Source: Begonia masoniana
Taxonomy: Eukaryota; Streptophyta; Magnoliopsida; Cucurbitales; Begoniaceae
Assembly: GCA_022432975.1 (NCBI GenBank)
Contig: CM039508.1
Coordinates: 14,044,954 to 14,108,953 of the forward strand
DNA: 64,000 bases
Direction of reading: 5' to 3'
Shown: positions 34,825-46,543 of the stretch, in pieces
How positions within the stretch are numbered: position 1 is the stretch's first letter
Layout of the letters: every line of letters begins with the position of its first letter
The notes under the pieces: model-generated
Seen by the model: the letters and a program-made list of their open reading frames with translations, nothing else
Databases searched by the model: none
What the model was told of the DNA's origin: nothing
Position numbers and translations under genes: made by a program

Positions 34825-36911
34825 ACTCTTTTGGAACAATCGATTGAGTAAAGTTTCTTATACTTCAATCAAACTCATTACTAAGTTCTAAACTACTCGT
34901 CTATGAAAGTTTGGGTACTCAATACACGTCGTTCTACCTCACATTCAAGTTAAAATCTTGAGTGAAATGGATTAACTTAGGTCAACCTCATTTGCTTGAT
35001 ACGTTCCGCTCTTTGGGAAGCAAATCGATTGAAGTTCAAGTTTCTATCTTCATCAAACGCAATTACTAAAGTCTTAATTACTCTCCATGAATGTTATTAT
35101 TGGGTCTTCATCAGTCGGTCGCACACTTCAAATTTAAAACCGTGAATGATAAAAGATACCTAGTTCTACCACAAAGTCATTAACTCTCATCTCTTTGCTG
35201 AATACGTTTTCAGCTCTTTTGGCAGCATCGATTGCAGGACGTTTCTTATACTTCATCAGCTGCATTACTAAGACTTATTACCTCGTCCCATGAGGTATTG
35301 GGTATCATTACACGTCGGTCTCATCATCTTCAATTTAAAACCTTGAAACGTGCAATGCTAATTAGGTTCTTAAACCACACGTCATGTAACACTCAACTTT
35401 TTTGCTTGATACGTTCAGCCTCTTTTTAGATGAACAAATCGATTGAAGTAAAGTTTCTTATCACTTCATCAAATCGCATTACTAAATCCGAATTACTCGT
35501 CCATAAGGTTTTTGGTACTCACACTCCCTCGTTCTCATCACTTCAAGTTCAAATCTTCAATGTAAAATGAAAACTTAGGTTTCAACAACTCTCCATGTTA
35601 AGCTAAAACTCATTGATTGATACGTTCCAGCTCTTTCGATCACATCGATTGAAGTAAAGTTTCTTATAAACTTTCATCATACGTCATTAACTAAGTCGAA
35701 ATATTACCGCGTCCATGAAGGTTATTGTGGTCCTCATACATCTTTCCCACACTTCAATTACAAAGAACCGTGAATGTGGAAATGGATAACTAGGTTCTTA
35801 CCACAAGTCATGATAACCCTCAACCTTTTTTGCTTGACACTTCGCTCTTTTGGAACAATCGATTGATAAGTTTCTTATACTCATCACACGCATTACTAAT
35901 TCTTAATTACTCCGGCACTGCAGGTTATTGGGTACGCATTACACGTCGTTCTCATGTCACTTCAAGATAAAACCGGAATGTGCAATGGATACTAGGTTCT
36001 AATCACTAGTCAGTAACCCTCAACCTCATTTTCCCCTGTACGTTCAGCCTTTTGGAACAATCGATTGAGTAAAGTATTTTTTACACTTCATCAAACGCAT
36101 ACTAAGTCTGAATTAACTCGCCATGAAGGTTATTGGGTCCCACAAATACAGTCGTTCTCATCACGTCAAGTAAAAACCTTAAGTGTGAAATATATAACTT
36201 AGGTTCTACCCACAAGTCATGTAACACTCACCCCTCATTTGCTTGATACGTTCAGCTCTTTTGGACAAATCGATTGAAGTAAAATTACTTATACTCATCA
36301 ACACGCATTACTAATTCGTATTACTCGTCCTGAGGTTATTGGGTACTCACTACCGTCGGTCTCATCACTTCAGTTAAAAACCTTAGAGGTGAGATGGATA
36401 ACTTAGTTCTATCCACAAGTCATGGTAACACTCACCTTTTTTTGCTTGACCGTTCAACCCTCTTTTTGGAACAAACGATTGAAGTAAAGTTTCTATCCTT
36501 GCATCAACGCATTACTAGTCTTAATTACTCGTGCATGAGGTTATTGGGTACTCAATACACGTCTTCTCGTCACTTCAATTTAAACTTAAATGTGAATGGA
36601 TAACTTAGGTTCTAATCACAAGTCATGTATGCCTCAACCGCATTTGCTTGTAACGTTCGCTCTTTTTGGCACAATCGATTGATAAAGTTTCTTCCACTTC
36701 ATCACACTCTTACTAAATCGACTTCCTCTTCATTAAGGGTTTTATGGTTACTCAATACACGTCGTTCTCATCACTTCAGTTAAAACCTTGATGTGCAATG
36801 GATAAATAGGTTTCAACCACAAGTCATGACACGCTCAACCTCAGATTGCTTGATACGTTCAGCTCTTTTGGACACATCGATTGAAGTAAGTTTCTTATAC
36901 TTTTCGCAAAC
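34825..36911 (-). repeat. 208-bp satellite, inverted, low-quality array C1
   Basis: About ten monomers in reverse orientation (CTCATTTGCTTGATACGTTC, CATTACTAAGTC) compared with arrays A and B. Almost every monomer has several one- to few-base insertions and deletions, the most eroded stretch in the window. No gene is present; small ORFs here are noise. Confidence 0.93.
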
Positions 36912-36994
36912 TGTAACTACCCCGGTTTCCCATCGATATTGTCCGCTCTGGGGATTAGGCCGCAGCCCAATATGCCTGCCCCTCACGGCTTTGT

Positions 36995-37072
36995 TTGGCG
37001 AGAACTTCCCGAAGTCCCCACCCAACCTGGAATTGCTCTCGCCGAAGCACTTTTACTCGAGTTCTTATGGGT
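36995..37072 (-). promoter_or_regulatory. 5S-rRNA-derived Pol III promoter, Cassandra LTR 1
   Basis: On the minus strand the order AAGTGCTTCGGCGAGAG, then GGTTGGGTG, then GGGAAGTTCTCGCC mirrors the plant 5S rRNA internal control region (AAGCGTGCTTGGGCGAGAG ... GGATGGGTGACC ... GGGAAGTCCTCG). In known Cassandra elements this segment recruits TFIIIA/Pol III. The copy has small indels. Confidence 0.75.
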
Positions 37073-37452
37073 ATCCGTTGTCAATTTGTGCTCCAAAACG
37101 CGTCTTACGCTGTTGGGAGGGTCTCTTTACTATGTTTCATTTGTCCACATAATACTTCCCCAAGCGATGTGGGATTGTGACGACCCACCTTTTTTTTTTT
37201 ACGACCCATCCTCCAGCTCGCGTAGCGGACGTACCGCCATCCCGGTTCCGGTTCGTTCAGCCCTCGTACCCTAAACCGTGCCATGCGGGTCCATCACAAT
37301 CACACCCCTCAGGGCCCAACGTCCTCGTTTGCCACATTTCCGTGGGTGGGTTACAATCTCTGATACCATTTGTACACCTCTATTCCCAGCAAGAATTGTC
37401 CGCTCTGTTGGATTGTGGCCGTAGCAGCAATATCTCCCCTCACGGCATTGTT

Positions 37453-37527
37453 TGGCGAGAACTTCCCCGGAAGGTCCCCCAACTGAATTTGCTCTCGCCG
37501 AGCACTTTTAACGTCGGATTCTTATGG
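37453..37527 (-). promoter_or_regulatory. 5S-rRNA-derived Pol III promoter, Cassandra LTR 2
   Basis: Same arrangement as in LTR 1, with GCTCTCGCCGAGCACTTTTA and GGCGAGAACTTCCC on the plus strand (complement of the 5S A and C boxes). It is partly eroded (short deletions around the IE and C boxes). Confidence 0.7.
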
Positions 37528-37906
37528 TCCTTGCCAATCGTTTTCTCCAAAACGCGTCTTGCTATGATAGGAGGTCTCTTTACAGATGTTTCATTTCCAC
37601 ATACTTCCCCCCAAGCGATAGTGGGATTTGTGCGACCCCCTTTTTACGACCTGTCACCTCACGGTTTCGCCCGTGCGACGTACCGCCCTCCCGGTTTCCC
37701 GGTTCGTGCAGCCCCGTACCTACGGGCACATTCAGGTCAGCACAAATCACCCACCCCCCCCCTCGGGGGCCCAAACGTCCTCGGTGGCCACATTCCGAGT
37801 TGGGGTACAGCTCTGATACCAGTGTGTAAACGACCTGTTTCCAGCACGATATTGTCCGCTCTGTTATTGGTACCCAACCCAATATCCTCCCCTCACGGCT
37901 TTGTTT

Positions 37907-37984
37907 GCGAGAAACTTCCCAGAGGTCCACCCAACCTGGAAATTCTCTCGCCGAAGCACTTTTAACTTCAGAGTTTCTTATGGA
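37907..37984 (-). promoter_or_regulatory. 5S-rRNA-derived Pol III promoter, Cassandra LTR 3
   Basis: Best preserved of the three. The minus strand has CTGAAGTTAAAAGTGCTTCG, GGCGAGAG and GGTTGGGTGGACCTCTGGGA, matching the second half of plant 5S rRNA over about 78 bp. The flanking ATCCATAAGAA corresponds to the 5S ATCCCATCAGAA. Confidence 0.78.
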
Positions 37985-38212
37985 TTCGTTGTCATCGTGC
38001 CCTCCAAACCGCTTCGTACTATGTCTGGAGGGTCCTTTACATATGTTTCATTTCACATATTCCCCAAAGCGAGGTTTGGGGGTGTTGTGACGACCCCCTT
38101 TTTTTTTTTTTTATTACCGACCCGTCCTTCCCGCTCGCCCGCGCGACGTCCCGCCATCCGGGTTCCGGTTCGTGCAGCCATCGTACCCATGACGCACATC
38201 CGGGTCATCACA

Positions 38213-39864
38213 CAACGCATTACTAGTTCTGAATATACTCGCTATGAAGTTATTGGGGTATCATACACCTTCGTTCTCTCTAACGTCAAGTAAAACCTTG
38301 AATGTGAAATGGAGTACTTAGGCACTCATTTGCTTGATACGTTCCTCTTTTGAAGCAAATCGATTGAAGTAAGTTTTCTTAATACTTCATCAAAAACGCA
38401 TTACAGTCTTAATTATCGGTACCGCGTGAAGGTTATTGGGTCTTCAAAACCGTCGTTCTCAGCACTTTAAGTAAAAACCCTTGAAATGTGAAAATGATAA
38501 CTTTTTTTCTTAGGGTTACCACAAGTCATAGAACACGCAAATCTCATTTGCTGGATACGTCAGCTCTTTTCTTTTGGAGCAAATCGATTGAATAACTTTC
38601 TTATACTTCATCAAACACGCTTACTAAGTCTTAATTACTCTCCATAAGTTTTTATTGGGTACTCATCCGGTTGTTCTCATCACTTCCAGTTAAAAATCGT
38701 CAATGTTGAAATGGATAACGTAGGTTTCTAACCACATGTCAGGTTAACACTGCCCTCATTGCTTGATACGTTCCGATTTTTTTGGATCAAATCATTGAAG
38801 TATGTTTCTGATGCTTCATCAAACCCGCATTACTATCTTAATTACTATTACTGGTCCATTATGGTTATTGTGGTACTCCAATATCACTTCGTTCTCGGGG
38901 TCACTTTAAAGTTAAAACTTGATGTAAATGGAAAACTTAAGGTTTAATCAGCAGTCTGTAACTCTCCCTCATTGCTTGATATTTTAAGCTCTTTTGGAAC
39001 AAAGCGATTGAGTAATGTTTCTTGAAAAAAAATGCTTCTCAAACGCATTACTATCCTAATTTACTGGATCCATGATGGTTATTGGTACTCAATACCTTCG
39101 TTCTCGCACTTTAAGTTAAAACTTGAATTGAATGAAAACTTAGGTTCAATCACATATCATAGTTACTCTCACCTCATTTGCTTGATATTTTAGTCTTTGG
39201 AACAAATCGATTGAAGTAAAGTTTCTTATACTTCACAAATGCATTACTGATCTTATTACTCGTCCATGAAAGTTATTTGGGTACTCAATACGACGTCCGT
39301 TCTCCTCACTTCAAGTAAAAACATTGAATGTAAAATGGATAACTTAGGTTCTAACCCTGTCATGTACTCTGAACCTCATGCATTATACGTCACATCTTTT
39401 GGAACAACTCGATTGAATACAGTTTCTTATACTTATCAAACGCATACTAAGTTCTAATTACTCGTCCTGAAGTTTTGGTATGCATCTACGTCGTTCTCAC
39501 ACATTAAGTAAAACCTTGAATGTTGAAATGGATAACTTAAGTTCTACCCACAAGTTCTGTAACGACTCTCACCTCAGTTGCCGTGATACTTCGCGCTTTT
39601 GGAACAAATCGAGACGTAAAGTTTTTCTCTACTTCATCAAACCTTACTAAGACTTATTACTCCGTCCATGAAGGGTATGGTCCTTCAATACCGGCGGTCT
39701 TATCCTTCAAGTTAAAACCTTGAATGTTAATGGTAACTTAGGTTCTAACCACATTCATTAACACCACCCTTATTTGCTGATACGTTCACTCTTTTGGAAC
39801 AAATCGATTGAAGTAAATTTTCTTCTTATAACTTCTCAACGCATTACTAAGTAGTAATTATCGT
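38213..39864 (-). repeat. 208-bp satellite, inverted, low-quality array C2
   Basis: About eight eroded monomers. Private variants (AAAATCGTCAATG, GATTTTTTTGGATCAAATC, a GGTCCATGATGG pair, AAAAACATTGAATGTAAAATG) occur in the same order as in the cleaner stretch 44,320-45,000. This links the two stretches as copies of one sequence. Confidence 0.92.
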
Positions 39865-40038
39865 CCCAAGTGTGGACAGTAGATGAAGAGAAGTTAAGCT
39901 ATCAAAGATGGCCTACGCCCACGACATCACTGCAGTTAAATTTCCATGGTTTGGCTGGCTTCCTATCGAAGCAATGTTAGTGGCGTAGGCCAATCTTTGG
40001 ATACTTAACTTTCCTCTTCTCTACTTCCACCCTTTGGA
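39865..40038. repeat. Fold-back palindrome of element 4
   Basis: Left arm about 39,865-39,927 and right arm 39,974-40,038 are imperfect reverse complements (TGGCCTACGCCCAC versus GTGGCGTAGGCCA) around a spacer of about 46 bp. It matches the cleaner 68-bp arms at 46,361-46,543. Confidence 0.85.
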
Positions 40039-42647
40039 ACTTACAACCAAACCGAACTCAAAACTTGTCTTGCAAAAGCTGCACTGTGTTAAGTTAGCAC
40101 ACAACTTTTCATGTTTCAAACAGTAAGTACACATTCCTTAGGTTTCATATGTCAGTCAGTGTTTGCCGTAAACTAGAATTCATCAAAATAATAACAACAA
40201 ACTTTCCATGTAAGCACACGTAAAACATGATTCAGTAACCGCTAAAAGTCTTGGGGCGTAAGCAACCCGAAAGGCTTTACTAGCCACTCATCACACCATG
40301 GTTTTGTTTTTGAAAGCAGTTTTCCCATTCATCACCTTCTTGCATCCTAATTTGATGATAACCACTTTTAAATCCATCTTTGAAAAGATCCATGGAACCA
40401 TGCAATTTCAACTAACATGGTCTTATCGAGGTATGGGAGGTCATACTTTAACGTGATTTTATTGATTGCTCGGCAATCGACGCACATTCTCCAAGTTCCC
40501 TCTGTCTTGGACCACCAAGACATGAACCGCACATGACTCATGCTTTCCGGAACATGCCTTTTGGCTAGCACTCTCAACTTGCTTTGAAGTTCCTTTGTTT
40601 CTTCTTGATTTACTTCGATATCGGGTCGATTAGGAATGGTATCTCCTGGAATTTAAGTCAATTCGAGCTCATGCCTCTTATTGGAGGCAATCTGGTGGCG
40701 TTTCCCTCCAGGAAAGACATCTTCAATTCCTGCAAAAGAGCAACTGCACAGTAGGCAAGGATTATCCCATGTTAGTTGTTAGAACTAAGCCTCTTTGTAC
40801 ACATCAACGAGCATTGTTTTTTCTGATTTGAAGACACTCTTAATCTCTCTCTCTTTTTGCACGTAAATTCACGCCTTTTTTCTTTTCAACTGGGACCTGA
40901 CTCTTTTCCTCTTCTTCTCACATTTCTCTCTTCTTATCTCACTTTCTTTTGACTCTCTGCTCACTGTCACATTGTTTTGTATCTCTTGACAGATTTTTTA
41001 ATTTGGCATTGCTCTTCGAACACTTTGATGGGGTGGTAGCGGAGCTAAGAGAATACTTCGTCCATCCTTAGTACATGTACCAATTCTGGTATCCTCATGG
41101 TGGTGCGTCGTCAGTTGGCCATGGTCTTCCAAGCACTATATGACTTTCTTGCCTAGGACAACATCACAAAGAACGTCATCTGCATCTTTGCAATTGAACA
41201 TGAGACAAGAACCTGTTTGTTTACCTTCACTTTCTCCACGTTCTTGATCCCTTGAGACTATTGGTCGAGGGTGTTTTATAGTCTTTTCAATCCAAGCTTG
41301 TCCACCATCATCTTACTTGCACCATTCAACACAACTCCTCCATCTATGATTAAACCCCAAACCTTTCTTTAACAACTAGCAGCGCGTATAGAAAATGTTT
41401 TCACTTGTGACGGTCACTCTTTCATAGTTTGAACAATGGAGGGTTTCGACGAACTCTTAAGGCTTGGCCAAACACTGCATGTTCGGTATCACTACTTCTT
41501 CAACTTGTGGCATAGCTTCATTGTCATTTCTTCTTCAGAAACAATATCTCCATTTTACAAAATCATAGTTTTCTTTTATTTTGGGCATTGTGAGAAATAG
41601 ACCAAATTTCATGACATTTAAAACCTTTATAATGTCGATTTCTCTGGTTGGGGTATAACTCGTACCTTTTTCAACCTGCTTGGCCCTCACTTTTTTCATC
41701 TTTTTCCTGGAAGTCTACTGCTCTTCTTTCCCTTAGAGTAGAGTTCCATTTGACTCCCTCAAATAAGTAAAAGTTTCTTGCTTGGAGGTTTGAATCTTCC
41801 TCCTCTTTTTGACTGCGGCCGTTCAACCTTCATGCCCATGTGGACAACCTCTTCAACTTCCAAGTACGGCTGCAATTCTACAATATTTTGCAATTTCACG
41901 ATTTAGACCACAAATGCACCGACCATGGTTTGCTTCTTCTCGTCTTCCTCACATTGGCACGAATCATGGTATTTTCCATCTCTTTATGGTACTCCTCAAC
42001 AGATTTTGCACCCTGTTTTAAGGCTTGCAATTTTAAGTGTAATCTCAATAATATGTGAAGGAACAAACCTTCGCTCATGGGCAGCTTTCATGTCTTCCCC
42101 AATTGTCGATTGGAATTTCTCTATTTCTTTGTTTTGTTAGGAGCACTTGGTCCCCCAAGCAATTGCGTAATCATGCAAGAACAGTTGCAAGTTTAACTTT
42201 TTTTCCTCCTGATATTATGGCATCAAAAACCAAGTTCAACACCTTTCGTTCCTTCAATGTACCCGTTCCCCGGGTCCAATGTTTACCTTGAAATGATGGG
42301 ATAGAGAGTTTAATGCACCTGTGTGTTTTCGTAAAATTTCTTTCTCGGTCTTGCGACTCTTTTGTCGTGACCTATGCGAATCTCTTTCTCTTCTTATGGA
42401 GGCTACTTTCGCCAAAGCCTCATCCTCTTCAGCATATCGCCCATAGGTTAACTGCAGTAACGATTGTCGTCTAGTTGGCTTCTTTCTTGGGGCTGGCTCA
42501 TGTTGAATTTTGATAATGCGTTCATCACGTACGATCCAACGACTCGAATCTCTTCAAATTGGACGTTCCTCCTCTGATTGTTTGCTGCATGGCTTTGCAT
42601 GACAAATTGCTATCCATTTGTTGTGCTTCACCTTCTCTTTCAGACAT
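39974..42647 (-). pseudogene. Ty3 gag-protease-RT remnant of element 4
   Basis: Corresponds to 46,476-49,195 of element 3. Recognisable pieces include [18 protein letters not shown] (RT, about 40,450) and [20 protein letters not shown] (gag, about 42,020). No piece longer than about 100 codons is open. The gag ATG equivalent is near 42,647. Confidence 0.85.
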
Positions 42648-43009
42648 GTTGGAGAATCTGTGTAAAAGTGTAAAGCAAAGGACCTCACTCTTCCCTCACG
42701 TGGATACACTCAAATATGGTCTCGAGCACTCGGGTTTTACGCACAGCGATTTGTCTTTTACCCCTCCTAATAAGCTCTCCAACTCTGCCTTTTACCACTC
42801 ACTTTTCCTCCTCAAGTCTTGAGAAAACAAGCACGTCAAATATCACAGCAAAACAAAATGAAAACAACACAACTTAAATAAGATTTCTTATAAAGATGAA
42901 CAATGAGGTGCAAATAAAGGAAGGAAATGAAGAAATATGGTCCACAATAATGATTGATCCAATATTTTGAAACAAAATATTGATAAAGAAATTTCTTTTT
43001 CCTCTTTTC

Positions 43010-43049
<40 letters not shown>

Positions 43050-43184
43050 TTTTTTGATAAACTCTCAATGGGTGCAAGTCAAAGATATGAAATTATGGAT
43101 CAACAACAAAGAGGACTTTAAATAAAGAAATTAAGCCCTAGACGATAACAAACCTCAATTGGATGTCCTAGTCTCTGATACCAA

Positions 43185-43885
43185 GGATGCAAAACCTCAA
43201 CAAACTTGTTGTGAGACCCAATCAATAAGGTAATCAACTTCAGGATCGCCCCAAATAGTAGTTTCAAAAGTTTAGGACTACTGACACTCCGTTGTTTTAT
43301 AATACACCGAAACCAATAGTCAGAAGGATATTTACCCCGTTAGCTATGGAATAGCAAGAAACCAATTTATAAGGTGGCAACAGTGGTTGCACTTAATTTC
43401 CGCAAGTTCTCCAGAAGAACAGTTTGGTAGGAAATTCTCACAAGATATTCTCATTCTAGTGTGTTTACAATGAAGAACTCCCAAGTAGTTTAGCTGATAC
43501 AAAATAGTCTGAATAGGCATTAAATAAAATACCTTGAGAACAGAAAAGAACCTTGCTTTCCAATATGGTCTGGTTCACACCTTCTTGGAAACCATAAAAA
43601 CACCTTTTGGCCTTCTTTATGCCAATTATTAAATGCTAGTGATTGACTTCTAAATTACTCCATTCTAGAGCCTTCTTTGCTTAATTTGGGCCTAAGCACA
43701 CTCCATTTGTATTTGTACCACATTATACTTTAAGTCCCTTTCTTCCAGTGGTCTTGGTTCTAGAACTAAAGTTATTTGGACTCTTCTTGAAGCTATCTTG
43801 GCCCGACTCTAGTGAGAGGTCCCTTTTGTATTCCAATCCATTAAGTATTCTCTGCCCAACTCTCTTCATCTCCTTGCCCACACAT
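43185..43885 (-). repeat. 5' LTR of Ty3 element 4 (about 701 bp)
   Basis: Aligns with the LTR at 49,749-50,473 with many small indels. It is preceded by a primer site complement (CTCTGATACCA, 43,173-43,183). The last bases of the LTR and the first of the satellite are eroded at 43,885. The U3 tail frame is broken. Confidence 0.82.
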
Positions 43886-46360
43886 TGGTCCTCAATCCAC
43901 GTCGTTCTTATCACTTCAAGTTAAAACCTTGAATGTGAAATGGATAACTTAGGTTCTAACCACATGTCATGTAACTCTCAACCTCATTTGCTCCGATATC
44001 GTTCGCTCTTTTGAAGCAAATCGATTGAAGTAAAGTTCTTATACTTCATCAAACGCATTTACGAAGTCTTAATTATTCGTCCATGAAGGTTATTGGGTCT
44101 CAATACACGTCGTTCTCCTCCTTAAGTAAAAACCTTGAATGTGAAATGGATAACTTAGGTTCTAACCACAAGTCATATAACACATCAATCTCATTTGATG
44201 GATACGTTCAGCTCTTTTGGAGCAAATCGATTGAAGTAAACTTTCTTATACTTCACAAACGCATTACTAAGTCTTAATTACTCTTCCATGAAGGTTATTG
44301 GGTACTCAATACACGTTGTTCTCATCACTTCAAGTTAAAATCGTCAATGTGAAATGGATAACTTAGGTTCTAACCACATGTCATGTAACACTGAACCTCA
44401 TTTGCTTGATACGTTCAGATTTTTTGGATCAAATCGATTGAAGTAATGTTTCTTATGCTTCATCAAACGCATTACTAAGTCTTAATTACTGGTCTCCATG
44501 ATGGTTATTGGGTACTCAATACACGTCGTTCTCGTCACTTTAAGTTAAAACCTTGAATGTGAAATGGAAAACTTAGGTTCTAATCACAAGTCATGTAACT
44601 CTCAACCTCATTTGCTTGATATGTTAAGCTCTTTTGGAACAAATCGATTGAAGTAATGTTTCTTATGCTTCATCAAACGCATTACTAAGTCTTAATTACT
44701 GGTCCATGATGGTTATTGGGTACTCAATACACGTCGTTCTCGTCACTTTAAGTTAAAACCTTGAATGTGAAATGGAAAACTTAGGTTCTAATCACAAGTC
44801 ATGTAACTCTCAACCTCATTTGCTTGATACGTTCAGCTCTTTTGGAACAAATCGATTGAAGTAAAGTTTTTTATACTTCATCAAACGCATTACTAAGTCT
44901 TAATTACTCGTCCATGAAAGTTATTGGGTACTCAATACACGTCGTTCTCCTCACTTCAAGTAAAAACATTGAATGTAAAATGGATAACTTAGGTTCTAAC
45001 CACATGTCATGTAACTCTGAACCTCATTTGCTTGATACGTTCAGCTCTTTTGGAACAACTCGATTGAAGTAAGTTTCTTATACTTCATCAAACGCATTAC
45101 TAAGTCTTAATTACTCGTCCATGAAGGTTATTGGGTACTCAATACACGTCGTTCTCATCACTTCAAGTTAAAACCTTGAATGTGAAATGCATAACTTAGG
45201 TTCTAACCACAAGTCATGTAACACTCAACCTCATTTGCTTGATACGTTCAGCTCTTTGGAGCAAATCGATTGAAGTAAGTTTCTTATACTCATCAAACGC
45301 ATTACTAAGTCTTAATTACTCGTCCATGAAGGTTATTGGGTACTAATACACGTCGTTCTCATCACTTAAAGTTAAAACCTTGAATGTGAAATGCATAACT
45401 TAGGTTCTAAGCCACAAGTCATGTAACACTCAACCTCATTTGCTTGATACGTTCAGCTCATTTGGAGCAAATCGATTGAGTAAAGTTTCTTATACATTCA
45501 GTCAACCGCATTACTAAGTCTTAATTACTCGTCCATGAAGGTTATTGGGTACTCAATACACGTCGTTCTCATCACTTCAAGTTCAAACCTTGAATGTGAA
45601 ATGGATAACTTTGGTTCTAACCACATGTCATGTAACACTGAACCTCATTTGCTTGATACGTTCAGCTCTTTTGGAGCAAATCGATTGAAGTAAAGTTCTT
45701 ATACTTCATCAAACGCATACTAAGTCTTAATTACTCGTCCATGAAGGTTATTGGGTACTCAATACACGTCGTTCTCATCACTTCAAGTTAAACCTTGAAT
45801 GTGAAATGGATAACTTAGGTTCTAACCACATGTCATGTAACACTGAACCTCATTTGCTTGATACGTTCAGCTCTTTTGGAACAAATCGATTGAAGTAAAG
45901 TTTCTTATACTTCATCAAACGCAATACTAAGTCTGAATTACTCATCCATGAAGGTTATTGGGTACTCAATACACGTCGTTCTCATCACTTCAAGTTAAAA
46001 GCTTGAATGTGAAATGGATAACTTAGGTTCTAACCACAAGTCATGTAACTCTCAACCTCATTTGCTTGATACGTTCAGCTCTTTTGGAACAAATCGATTG
46101 AAGTAAAGTTTCTTATACTTCATCAAACGCATTACTAAGACTTAATTACTCGTCCATGAAGGTTATTGGGTACTCAATACACGTCGTTCTTATCACTTCA
46201 AGTTAAAACCTTGAATGTGAAATGGATAACTTAGGTTCTAACCACAAGTCATGTAACACTCAACCTTATTTGCTTGATACGTTCAGCTCTTTTGGAACAA
46301 ATCGATTGAAGTAAAGTTTCTTATACTTCATCAAACGCATTACTAAGTATTAATTAATCG
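43886..46360 (-). repeat. 208-bp satellite, inverted, array C3
   Basis: About twelve monomers, much cleaner than C1/C2. The first, next to the element 4 LTR, shares CGTTCTTATCACTTC and a CTCGATA-like variant with the first monomer after the element 3 LTR (50,490-50,590), so the duplication extends past the LTR. Confidence 0.95.
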
Positions 46361-46543
46361 TCCAAAGGTGTGGAAGTAGATGAAGAGAAAGTTAAGGCTA
46401 TCAAAGATTGGCCTACGCCCACTAACATCACTGAAGTTAGAAGTTTCCATGGTTTGGCTGGATTCTATCGAAGAAATGTTAGTGGGCGTAGGCCAATCTT
46501 TGATAGCCTTAACTTTCTCTTCATCTACTTCCACACCTTTGGA
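46361..46543. repeat. Fold-back palindrome at the broken end of element 3
   Basis: Arms 46,361-46,428 and 46,476-46,543 (68 bp each) are perfect or near-perfect reverse complements. The 47-bp spacer encodes, on the plus strand, the next part of the element ([14 protein letters not shown]). The plus-strand arm plus spacer thus continues the element in reversed direction. The left arm starts at TCCA, a short homology with the satellite CGTCCATGAAGG. Confidence 0.95.

Larger units (their letters stand above)
36912..38212 (-). mobile_element. Cassandra-type TRIM, three LTRs in tandem
   Basis: Three copies of a 374-388-bp LTR at 36,912-37,298, 37,371-37,744 and 37,825-38,212 are joined by two short internal domains of about 72 and 80 bp. 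Each internal domain carries a reverse-strand primer site (complement of TGGTATCAGAG at 37,358-37,368 and 37,811-37,821). The second has a G-rich tract (37,751-37,766) in the PPT position. There is no coding capacity. Each LTR contains a 5S-rRNA-like stretch, the hallmark of Cassandra. The repeat period is about 456 bp. It sits inside the satellite, which resumes at 38,213. Long ORFs across it are chance. Confidence 0.85.
39865..43885 (-). mobile_element. Ty3/gypsy element 4, eroded copy of element 3
   Basis: Same truncated structure as element 3: fold-back at 39,865-40,038, partial RT, protease, gag, leader and LTR, all on the minus strand. Very frequent one-base indels disrupt every frame. 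It carries the same TGA after the gag N-terminal part and the same fold-back, so it descends from the same insertion or is a poor-quality rendering of it. Confidence 0.9.

Noticed and set aside
37177..37965. 262-codon plus-strand ORF and several overlapping ones across the Cassandra block.
   Set aside because: Non-coding LTR sequence, higher in GC and in tandem copies, gives chance ORFs. The 5S-like promoter and primer sites explain the DNA.
36995..37984. Functional 5S rRNA genes.
   Set aside because: Only about 78 bp of the second half of 5S is present, with changes, and always inside an LTR.
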